Assembly (NCBI GenBank): GCA_049999725.1
Contig: JBNGIS010019117.1
Location: 1 to 35,120, forward strand
Reading direction: 5' to 3'
Origin: Haplomitrium mnioides
Taxonomy: Eukaryota > Marchantiophyta > Haplomitriopsida > Calobryales
Length of the DNA: 35,120 bases
The position numbers were made by a program, and so were the translations under genes. Every line of letters begins with the position of its first letter. Position 1 is the first letter of the stretch. The notes beneath the pieces are model-generated. The model ran no database searches, was not told where the DNA came from, and saw nothing but the letters and a program-made list of their open reading frames with translations. Shown piece by piece: positions 10,190 through 16,896 of this stretch.

Positions 10190-10660
10190 TAGAGTGCTGA
10201 AGGGCTTCTGATAGTTTGGCAATTCGAGCTGGAGGATCTGCAAAGGTGTTGCGTTGAAGACCATGCATGGGAAGAATTCGAGTTTGGAAGAGGTGCTCTT
10301 TGGAATAAGAAGGGTGTTGCGGGTGCTGCTGCTGTAGGTGGCAGGGGTCCTCCCTCTTTGAATCTTGTCGAGGATCGGATCAGTGGTGAAGGGATTAGAG
10401 GTGTGTGCTGTATGCGTGCGCTTGCGGCCCTGCATTCCCGAAGGAAGTTTAGGATAGTAGGGGAAGAGGGAGAGAGACAATTCAGATTCTAAGAGGGGTG
10501 AACGTTGGTCCGAGAACTCATCTGGAAGAGATCAAGGTGAACTGCGTCGACTCCAATCTGACAGATGGACAGATACAAGGAACAGGGAGAGAAGGGGAGA
10601 GACTAGTGCGTCGCTACTCGGCCATGGCAGTGCGCTTCGAGGTGTATTAGGAGCTTCCGA
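10190..10660 (+). pseudogene. Arg-rich fragment, possibly from a GYF-domain protein
   Basis: From about 10488 one phase stays open and reads SKRGERWSENSSGRD, then LQSDRWTDTRNRERRGE. Repeated RW-(S/T)-(E/D)-N/R phrases with Arg, Ser and Glu are typical of the linker of plant GYF-domain proteins (EXA1 type), which act in translation repression. The GYF domain itself is not seen, so this is a composition and phrase match, not a domain match. The preceding 10190-10487 is GC-rich and gene-like but I do not recognise it. The minus-strand open frame over 10070-10480 is treated as a shadow. Confidence 0.35.
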
Positions 10661-10662
10661 CC

Positions 10663-11035
10663 ATGGCCCTAGCTCCTTTCTCTGCAACGTCTACTGCAAA
10701 GGTAGCCATAGAAGTCATCCCGTCTGTGGTTGCTTCTGCCTCAGTTGTTGGCCAGCCCCCATCCATGGGTATTATTACTGTGTCCACTTCAACACCTTCC
10801 TGGAGGAGCAAGAAGAATGATGGATCCAATTCCGGCGCAGATCAAGAATCGTCCTCCGAATCTTTGAGTTGATCACTATTAGGAAGTAAATTGAATGTTA
10901 AAGCACTTGAGTTCGTTCCCAAGGGTGTTCTTTCAGCATCTATTTCAGGAACCCGCTTCAACTATGGGAGAAGCCATTGCATCTGCACATCATCTGAAGC
11001 TAGTTTTAGCCGTCAGCGAGGAGTTGAAGAAAAAA
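10663..11035 (+). pseudogene. LARP6: Captured fragment: LARP6 N-terminal region with PAM2 motif
   Basis: The phase of 10663 reads a Ser/Ala/Thr-rich stretch, then SWRSKKNDGSNSGADQES, a TGA at 10870, and GSKLNVKALEFVPKGV. The segment SKLNVKALEFVPK (10885-10923) is a good PAM2 motif (L-N-x-x-A-x-E-F-x-P), which binds the MLLE domain of poly(A)-binding protein. Plant LARP6b/c proteins carry a PAM2 motif, and an RRM-like LARP6 piece follows downstream, so both are assigned to one source gene. The La motif that should lie between them is missing. Translation ends in a Lys-rich, A-rich run (11028-11060). Confidence 0.6.
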
Positions 11036-11078
11036 AACAAAAAACAAAAAACAAATTGTAAAACAGTCTTGCACTGCT

Positions 11079-11663
11079 GTTGCAGAGAATTTACCTGAGG
11101 ATTCATTCCATTGAGAACATGTAGCAACTTTTTGGTTCAGTTGGCAAGGTCAGCATGGTACGGATGCGCCATCTTGAAGATACCAATGGTGCCACTCAGA
11201 CAGCCGCCAAATATCCAAAGATTGCAGTGGTGCTTAGCAATAGGCTGCATGCGCTTGTGGAGTTTGAAACAGTTGAACAAGCAGAGGAGGCTGTCGCAGA
11301 GCTAACAGATGAAAGAAACTGGAGAAAAGGCATGCCTGCCTCACTTCTATTAAGACACACTTTTCAAAGTAAGCGTGGATATCAGCAAGCTCCTTTTCAG
11401 AAAGCCAGAAAACCAGCTGGAGGTAAAGAGAGAGTGGTGGAGAAGAGGAGGATGCAAACCTAGACAAGGGAAGTGATGATGCTAATCAACAGACTAACAG
11501 ATTTGATGACACTCATGCATATCAAGGAAACGAAGCAGTTACTAAGGAGAAAGATGCGGCAGCAGCAACACCATGGGAAGCAAAGTTGGCATCTCAATTT
11601 CAAACTTTCAGGATCTGATCTGATAAGAGCGGTGACAACCAGGGGAGCAAGGAAGGCATCCAT
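11079..11663 (+). pseudogene. LARP6: Captured fragment: LARP6 RRM-like domain and tail
   Basis: It begins VAENLPEDSFH (11079), then after a +1 shift SIENM, TAG, QLFGSVGKVSMVRMRHL. The open frame 11155-11463 continues with LSNRLHALVEFETVEQ and LTDERNWRKGMPASLLLR. This is the RRM-like module of La-related protein 6, whose signature is HALVE(Y/F)E(T/D)VE.AE.AV and NW+.GM...LLL. LARP6 proteins bind RNA. A basic, Gly/Lys-rich tail follows, and 11463-11660 in another phase reads EEDANLDKGSDDANQQ, also LARP-like. A stop and at least two shifts disable it. Of the captured pieces this is the longest and best matched. Confidence 0.75.
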
Positions 11664-12119
11664 GGAAGCTCCTTGGTATAATTTGTTTTATGCAGCAAGG
11701 GGTAAGAAAAAAAAAACAGAGTTTTGATGAGGGGAACAAATTGGATTGGGAGACCGAAGGATGTCCTAGGTCAGCAAAGGCTTTGCTGTTCTGATATGGT
11801 GTTGAAAGCCATGAGCTGTGCTATGGGTAGAAAGAGTCTTCTCCAAGTGGTCAAAGGGGCAGCAAAGTTGAAGACCATGTTCTGCAGCAAGCATGGGTAA
11901 GAAGGAGGTTGGGATTGATTATTTCTGTTATGGGAGTGTGTTGTTGCAGGTCTGGCCTGGGAATTGGAGATCTGAGAAAATTAAAAAGAGAGACAGCAGT
12001 AGGCCAGTTCTGTTTTGTGATTTTGTTGGAGGCTGCAGGGAGATCAGAACTATTCTCTGTAGCTGGAGACAGAGTAGATGTGGAGTAATTGTTATTTGTG
12101 GAAGTGAAGTTGGAGAGGA
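11664..12119 (+). other. Insertion interior, origin not recognised
   Basis: This 456-bp stretch has moderately high GC and an open frame from 11893 (KKEVGIDYFCYGSVLLQV) that runs on into the shared module below, to 12303. I do not recognise a protein family. It may be another captured exon or the start of the insertion's own LTR U3 region. Confidence 0.3.
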
Positions 12120-12300
12120 AGGTGTGAAGTGCAAGGCATCATCATGGCTGAGTTTTCCCATTACCTCCGGAGAGTGGCAGAAACTCAGCATGAAGATCCA
12201 TGATCGGAACCTTCTATCGGGAACTGATGACACCAGCAGGGAGTTGTGGCAGCATGTCACTGCCATACATGATGAGGCTGGATGGTCGAAAGCGTTGTGT
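12120..12300 (+). repeat. Module shared with the 524-bp array at the right end
   Basis: About 170 bp match the minus strand of 32290-32460, 32824-32985 and 34415-34580, including GGGAACTGATGACACCAGCA and GTGGCAGCATGTCACTGC. In the open phase (11893-12303) it reads LSFPITSGEWQKLSMKI and LLSGTDDTSRELWQHVTA. In the array the same phase gives LSFPITSGKWQKLS and LLSGTDETSRKLWQLVTA. A second phase is also kept at the 5' side (MAEFSHYLRRVAETQ here, MTEFSHYFRKVAETQ in the array). Which phase, if either, was coding is undecided, and no protein family is recognised. Confidence 0.7.
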
Positions 12301-12464
12301 TGAATCCACAAGGTGAAGACCGCACGGAATGCAGCTGAAGTAGTTTGTAGGTGGGATTTCTTAAGATATGGAGTTAGGAAGATATGGATGATAGAGATCT
12401 TGATAGTAGTTGGGTAAATTGCGACACCCGATTGTGGGGGAAGACCTTGGAGTATGACACAAAA

Positions 12465-12473
12465 TATATAAAG
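12465..12473 (+). promoter_or_regulatory. TATA box in the LTR-like tail of the insertion
   Basis: TATATAAAG lies about 350 bp before the right end of the nested insertion, upstream of the hairpin repeats, a normal position for an LTR core promoter. No promoter elements further upstream are recognised. Confidence 0.5.
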
Positions 12474-12562
12474 ACAAATGTATTACCTTTCAGTTATTTG
12501 TCATGTTACTTGTATTCATCCGCCTTCTCTCTCAGATGTGGTATGTTATGTTGTTTGTTACA

Positions 12563-12812
12563 TGTATGTAAGTGCCAGTGAAGTGCAGAGCTCCTCCCCC
12601 TATGCTCTGCACTTTTAGTCGCAACAGTGGCGCCGTTGCCGTGCTGTTTCACATATGTTCGTTTATACATGTCTGTAAGTCATTTAGTTTACAGAACAGA
12701 GCAGGGCTCCTCCCTTTTTCCTTGCTTTGTTCCAAGCAGCAGGTACCTGTCAGTAGTTTAAAAGAAAAGCGCAGGGTTTATCCCCTATGCCCTGCACTTT
12801 TTAATCCCAACA
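12563..12812 (+). repeat. LTR-end region: three related hairpins and a primer-site-like string
   Basis: Three related units of about 50-75 bp follow each other, beginning TACATGTATGTAAGT (12563), TACATGTCTGTAAGT (about 12668) and TACCTGTCAGTAG (about 12745). Each holds a hairpin: GTGCAGAG/CTCTGCAC (perfect, 12576-12605), an imperfect AGCAGGG/CCTTGCT, and GCAGGG/CCCTGC (12770-12797). Units 1 and 3 both end in a run like CTTTTAGTCGCAACA or TTTTAATCCCAACA, the expected LTR 3' terminus. Directly after unit 1 comes TGGCGCCGTTGCCG (12610-12623), which resembles the primer-binding site following the 5' LTR in many plant retroelements. Such a site between two LTR ends 200 bp apart suggests rearrangement. 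Confidence 0.6.
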
Positions 12813-12817
12813 AGAGG
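12813..12817. repeat. Target-site duplication AGAGG, right copy
   Basis: AGAGG follows the terminal CAACA and is immediately followed by the methyltransferase sequence GCAATGGGG, which encodes the A-M-G-F block. See the left copy at 9488. Confidence 0.85.
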
Positions 12818-12960
12818 GCAATGGGGTTCTCCACTGGTGCCACTACTGTTGCATCTATCGCCAAGAATGAGCAACGCCATGTATTGGGACAAGCCATGGT
12901 TTTGAATTGTCTTACATAGATTGTGAGTTTGGGGGTAGCTGAACAACACAAGATGCTAGG
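12818..12960 (+). pseudogene. Methyltransferase C-terminus with motif X
   Basis: This resumes the methyltransferase interrupted at 9492. AMGFSTGATTVASIAKNEQR leads into RHVLGQAMVLNCLT, a stop at 12917, then IVSLGVAEQ. The R-x3-G-x-A-M-x-L-N segment corresponds to motif X (commonly R...GN(S/A)(V/M)), which packs against motif I in the folded enzyme. The TAG lies in the conserved helix after motif X. A phase change follows before the reverse-transcriptase polyprotein opens at 12961. Confidence 0.8.
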
Positions 12961-13260
12961 ATGACCAACTCACCAATAGTCAGCATGCAGCCTTTTGGGA
13001 CAGTCAAGGCTATAGCTAGGGGCATAGTATCAGATACCAAGGAGGCTATGTCAGGGCTGATCCACACATCTACAGTTGCAGCGAGTCATTTTTCTTATGA
13101 TCAGATTTCAGCCCAAGGGAGTGACAATTTAGAGGATCACGATTCAGGTTTGACTCCACCACATTACATTTCAACCAATCAGATTTCAGCAAAGCCAGAT
13201 GTGAAGCAAGAAGATCACTTGACTCTTGTGGAAAAATGGGTGCCACTAGTTGGACCGTAG
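12961..13260 (+). pseudogene. Spacer between methyltransferase and reverse transcriptase
   Basis: An open 99-residue frame, polar and low in complexity (YDQISAQGSDNLEDHDSG, HYISTNQISAKPDVKQEDH), ends with a TAG at 13258. It is in the same phase as the reverse transcriptase, so it is polyprotein linker. No domain is recognised. Confidence 0.55.
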
Positions 13261-14209
13261 TTGACAAGAGGTCATAGTGTAGAGGTACATCAATTTTTGC
13301 GTAGTTATTCACATTGTTTTGCTTTTAGCATGAAGGATCAAGGGACCTTGAGAAGATCAGGCATCCAGATTAAGTTGGCTAGTGATGCACCTAATTTTCG
13401 ACGTCCATACCACTATAGTATAGTGGAGAGAGGGTTGATTCAGATGAGGAAACAAGATTTGTTGGAGGTTGGATTGGTGGAGATGTCATTTGGAGAATAT
13501 CTATCTACCACAGTGATGCCAACCAAGAAGGATGTGCATGTGAACTACACTGATAGAAGGATGTGTTGTGATTATCCTCTTATCAATCGGCAGACCAAGT
13601 CTAAAAAGTATGCTATGCCTACACCTGAGGAGATTTTTGATGTAGTTGGACATGTTAAGATCTTTAGCTCGTTGGATTCGAGGGAAGAGTACCATTAGCT
13701 GCCATTGAGGCAAGAGGACAGGGAAAAAACATCGTTTTGGGGTATTGATGCACACGGCAAGGACCGACTATATCAGTGGCTGCTCTTACCATTTAGGTTG
13801 AAGAACGCACCAGCTGAATTCCAAAGGGTGATGGACAGAGTTCATGCAGGTTTGGACTTTGTCAAGTGCTACATCGATGATATTGTGGTTTATTCAACAC
13901 ATGTGGATGAGCATTGGAGGCATATGCAAGTGGTGTTTGATAGGCTCAAGTACCACTGGTTGAAGCTGCATTTGGGCCAAGTGCAAATTCTTCCAGGACC
14001 AGATTGAGTATTTGGGGCACACTACATATCCAAGAGGATCGGGTGTGCAGCAAACTAAGGTGAGTGCCATTGCTGAGATTCCACAACTCATTGATGTGAG
14101 TAAGGTCCGTGCATTTTTTGGATTGGCTGGCTACTACATGAGATATGTGAAAGGTTTCAGCCAAATTGCCAAGCCCTTGACCATGCTCACTAAGTTGGAT
14201 CAGGAATAG
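13261..14209 (+). pseudogene. pol: Reverse transcriptase
   Basis: RNA-dependent DNA polymerase of Ty3/gypsy type. In order: GIQIKLASDAPNFRRPYHYS, then DLLEVGLVEMSFGEYLS, the DYPLIN block, IFSSLDSREEYH, stop, LPLR (TAG at 13696), and FWGIDAHGKDRLYQWLLLPF. These lead into LKNAPAEFQRVMD and the catalytic YIDD at 13870-13881. After a frameshift near 13975 the thumb follows with QIEYLGHTTYPRG, VSAIAEIPQLIDVSKVRAFF and PLTMLTKLDQE. A stop at 14207 ends the block. The residues of the catalytic YIDD motif are intact; the frame is not. Confidence 0.93.
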
Positions 14210-14539
14210 ATTTGGGGTAAAGACTAGGAGAGGGTCTTCTAAGAGTTGAAAGGTAGATTGACTTTTTCACTTATTTTGAGAAGACTATTTTAGCTTCATA
14301 CAGACTGGAGTAGAGCAAGGTTGGGCGAGGTGCTGACCCAGAAGGATGAGAAGGGAGAAGAGTTTGTGGTAGCCTTTGTGAGCAGATCAAATAATTTGGC
14401 TAAAGCTAAGTATAGTTCCTATGAGGGAGAGTGTTTGGCAGCAGTGTGGGCTGTGGCACACTTTTGTTGTTATTTGTTTGGTATTCTGCTCACTTTGTTT
14501 ATAGATCATCAACCTCTCAAATGGTTTGATGAAATTTGA
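14210..14539 (+). pseudogene. pol: RNase H domain
   Basis: Degrades the RNA of the RNA:DNA hybrid during reverse transcription. In the phase of 14321 it reads LHTDWS (Asp codon 14303-14305), LGEVLTQKDEKGEEFVVAF, KYSSYEGECLAAVWAVAHF (Glu at 14423 or 14429) and LFIDHQPLKW (Asp at 14504), giving the D-E-D set. Stops lie at 14207, 14225, 14240 and 14291 before the open part. It ends at a TGA at 14537. This directly follows reverse transcriptase, as is normal. Confidence 0.9.
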
Positions 14540-14990
14540 TAAACTCACAGGCAAGCTTGCCATGTGGGCATTGTTGTTGCAAGAGTAAAACTTCCAGGTA
14601 GCTCATAGGCCTAATACAACCAACTTGGATGCAGATAGATTGAGTCGTAATCCATCCACAAGCCAACATGATGAGACTGGTGCACGTTGGCATGAGGAGT
14701 CCAATGAGGAGATGGTGTCGAGTTGGCATGCATATGCCTTTCTTTCTTGGATGCCAACTTGGAGTGGATTGGTGGTTGTTGATAGAGTTGTTGTTGAGAC
14801 CTCAACAAGAGACAAAGTGGAGGATTCTAGCTTGGATTAGGATATTCACCATGATGGGCATGTGTTGGAGTATCTATGCACAGGTTTTATGAGTAGAAAG
14901 CTTGATGCAAAGGAGAGAGATAGAGTCCAGCAGTGAGACAAGAAGTTTTGATGGGAAAGGGCTCAGATTTTGCATGTGTGTATTGATGGG
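14538..14990 (+). pseudogene. pol: RNase H to integrase connector
   Basis: After a phase change (14538 on) the sequence reads DKLTGKLAMWALLLQE, a stop, then HRPNTTNLDADRLSRNPS and DETGARWHEESNEEMV. The HRPG..N..AD.LSR block is the usual end of the gypsy RNase H/connector. The later GARWH...W.A.AF part is a connector style that I associate with this methyltransferase-bearing group, from memory. Stops and shifts continue to 14990. Confidence 0.8.
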
Positions 14991-16081
14991 AAGGTACGTG
15001 TTGTGCCTAAGCCGATGCAACGTCTTGCACTAGTGTGCCATGCCCACGAGGAGTTGGGACATTTTGAGGTGAAGCGCACCTACAGCTTATTGCAGACACA
15101 GTATTGGTGGAGGGGCATGAACACTAATGTGCAGCAGTAGGTTGAAGTGTGTGGTGTGCGATCAAGTTTGAGCATTGTTTAATGCTCCCACTCTTCAATT
15201 ATAGCCACTACTTATCATGGGTTTGGGATATCGTTGGAGTTTGGATTTTGCAGGTCTCTTGCCTTTGACCTAGCGGCACGATAGGTATGTGTTGGTGATG
15301 GTGGAGCATTTCTCCAAGTGGATTGAGTTGGTAGCCTTGCCTGACAAGACCAATGGAGAGTGGTTGTCACTTTTTTGGACTGAGTTCTCAATCATTCTGG
15401 AGCACATGCTGAAGTGTTGGTAGATCAAGGTACGGAAGTTTGAAGTTTTGTGTGAACAAGCTCTCATTGATCACCGTACTATGCCTACAGATCATCCTGA
15501 GGCAGATGGGTTGGTTGAGCGAGTGGTTCAAACGGTGAAGAGCATTGCGCAAGTATGGCTTGCAAGCTGGTCACCATGGAGATTGGGATCTCCAATTACA
15601 ATGGCTTGTGATGGGTTACAAATTCACTAAGCAGGCATCCTTGGCATCTTTTTCACCTTATTTTCTATTATATGGGAGGGAACTTGATTTACCCTCTTCT
15701 ATTTGATGTGATGTCACCATGGTTGTGGATCTAGATGATCCAGATGTTTGGGTGCAGGTGTCTTCAGATAGAGCCCGGGTATTTGAGAGAGTCATGCCCA
15801 TGGCATTTGACAACCTTGCCATTGCTCAACATCGTGATACTTTACAATATGCTACCATACATGAAGGTGGATATTGAACTAGAATTTGGAGGTTTCATCT
15901 TGGTGATTATGTTTATTTGCAACAGACAACACCCACGACACTTGATATCACAACTAGATACCAGATTCTATGAGTAAGTGAGGTACTGCCTTGGGGAGTT
16001 TTGTAGCTGGAGGGACGTTATGGTATGCTTTGGAAGGATCATGTGCACAATTGTGCACCTTGATACCTTCCGAACATTGAT
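14991..16081 (+). pseudogene. pol: Integrase (zinc domain, DDE core, C-terminal part)
   Basis: Inserts the element DNA into the host genome. The HHCC zinc domain reads CHAHEELGHFEVKRTYSLL (15036 on) with CVVC at 15148-15159 after a +1 shift. The core has Asp 1 in WSLDFAG (15244), RYVLVMVEHFSKWIEL, Asp 2 in VDQGTE (15423) and Glu in ADGLVERVVQTVK (15517). The C-terminal part returns in the phase of 15731 with MPMAFDNLAIAQHRDTLQYA and LGDYVYLQQTTPTTLDI. It continues in that phase through the PHD finger. At least three frameshifts and many stops are present. All three core acidic residues survive. Confidence 0.9.
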
Positions 16082-16266
16082 GACACTATGGACCCCAGTG
16101 TGGCACAAGTTCCTGTAGGTTTGAAGTGTATGTTGTGTGGTTCTCCTAAGAGAGCAACCACTATGTTGATTTGTGACAGGTGTTATAAAGGATAGCATAT
16201 GTCATGTTTGACTCCTCTATTGGTTACTATTCTTGGCAGATCATGGTTCTGCCTTCACTGTTCATA
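16082..16266 (+). pseudogene. PHD finger at the end of the integrase polyprotein
   Basis: In the same phase as the integrase C-terminus the sequence reads LKCMLCGSPKRATTMLICDR, then CYKG, stop, HMSCLTPPLL, and SWFCLHC. The ligands follow the PHD Cys4-His-Cys3 pattern: C-x2-C (16127, 16136), x11, C-x2-C, x4, H-x2-C, x15, C-x2-C (last Cys 16259). A Trp two residues before the penultimate Cys and the M-L-x-C-D-x-C and CL-x-PP-L phrases are classic. The one defect is a TAG at 16193 just before the His, where PHD fingers have an aromatic residue. PHD fingers usually read histone H3 tails; here one would probably guide integration or chromatin state. Chromodomains are the better-known equivalent in chromoviruses. 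Confidence 0.85.
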
Positions 16267-16509
16267 GATCAACTAGTTTCCATTGAGTTCTAGGGTTGAT
16301 ATAGATTATAGGAGGTGAACGATCGAGCTCCATTACACCCAGCCTTCTAGTATTTCCATCAATAGGTGTATATCAATTTTCTAAGAGATAGATAGCTAGC
16401 TAGTGTTAGGAATGACGGTTTTTTGTCATTCTTTGTTGTATGTTCGTAGATGTCATGGAATGTGTGTGGACGATGTAGTTGTGTAAGCGATGTGTATGTA
16501 CACGATAGG
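16267..16509 (+). repeat. 3' untranslated part with 85-bp block repeated beyond the LTR
   Basis: No coding is seen after the PHD finger. From about 16425 to 16508 a block (TTGTATGTTCGTAGATGTCA, then GTGTAAGCGATGTGTATG) is repeated in direct orientation at 16811-16896 with several base changes. The first copy abuts the start of the 3' LTR block; the second ends at the proposed element terminus. A polypurine tract would be expected just left of 16510, but the sequence there is not purine-rich. Confidence 0.6.
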
Positions 16510-16896
16510 TGTCACACCATTCTATGTAGATTTCTATTTTTAGACATTTTGAGTTTTTTGTCTTTTTGTGTTTTGGTATATAAAGCCATGTACTCTCATT
16601 GAAAGGTTATCTTTTGATGTCTCATCGTGTTTATAAACCCAAGAGGAGAGTTAAGGTACTGCAATTCTTGGAGAAGCGTGGATTCCTTGTGAGCAAAGGT
16701 GGGTTGGTTCTCATATTAGAAGATCAACACTTTACAATTTCTTTGAGAAGGTATCACTCGAAGAAAAGTTTGTGGGGTCTCATGCATTGTATGTGCATGA
16801 GACTTAGTTGTTTTTCATTCTCTATTGTATGTCTGTAGATGTTATGAAATGTGTGTGGATGATGTAGTTGTGTAAGCAATGTGTATGCATATGACA
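16510..16896 (+). repeat. 3' LTR of the gypsy element (partly rearranged)
   Basis: 16510-16769 matches the 5' LTR block 2572-2831, with the TATA box TATATAAAG at 16577-16585. After CGAAGAAAAGT the two differ. Here about 40 bp lead into the second copy of the 85-bp block, ending in TGACA at 16896, which is inverted to the starting TGTCA. If 16896 is the end, this LTR is 387 bp and the 5' LTR has lost or replaced its tail. TAGA follows at 16897. Confidence 0.55.

Larger units (their letters stand above)
9493..12812 (+). mobile_element. Nested TG...CA insertion carrying host gene fragments
   Basis: A 3320-bp insertion begins TGTTAGGG and ends TCCCAACA, near-inverted ends typical of LTRs, and is flanked by the 5-bp duplication AGAGG. 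Protein homology on both sides (methyltransferase before motif X, then motif X) independently fixes the same boundaries. Inside are broken pieces of at least three host gene families, then an LTR-like tail with a TATA box at 12465-12473, hairpins and a tRNA-primer-like string at 12608. I do not find a full-length direct repeat for two LTRs, nor any gag or pol. It could be a solo long LTR that acquired host sequence, or a non-autonomous LTR element with one LTR rearranged. It is more GC-rich than its surroundings, as expected of exon-derived sequence. Confidence 0.85.
2572..16896 (+). mobile_element. Ty3/gypsy-type element with DNA methyltransferase and PHD finger
   Basis: The order is a TGTCACACC start, long leader, gag, protease, C5-methyltransferase, reverse transcriptase, RNase H, integrase, PHD finger, and a second TGTCACACC block. 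Reverse transcriptase before integrase is the Ty3/gypsy order. The proposed ends TGTCA (2572) and TGACA (ending 16896) are inverted, and TAGA flanks both (2568-2571 and 16897-16900). This would be a 4-bp target duplication, weak evidence alone. The two flanks belong to the same DUF7869-like element, which independently supports insertion into it. Without the nested 3320-bp insertion and one target copy it is about 11.0 kb. No clear primer-binding site or polypurine tract was found, and all coding parts are broken. Confidence 0.7.

Noticed and set aside
10070-10480. 136-residue minus-strand frame inside the nested insertion
   Set aside because: It lies opposite the UPF1-like and Arg-rich plus-strand pieces, has no recognisable domain, and is explained as a shadow of former coding sequence.
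12610-12623. Primer-binding site proving a complete two-LTR element
   Set aside because: The string resembles a tRNA primer site, but only about 200 bp follow before the right end and no 5' partner LTR was found, so a complete element is not supported.
9493-12812. Pack-MULE (Mutator-type gene capture)
   Set aside because: Mutator elements make 8-11-bp duplications and have long inverted ends; here the duplication is 5 bp and the ends are TG...CA with a TATA box, which fits LTR-type elements.
16405-16430. TGTTAGGAATGAC as the 3' LTR start
   Set aside because: It begins with TG, but no matching copy was found at the 5' end, whereas TGTCACACC at 16510 has a clear partner at 2572.
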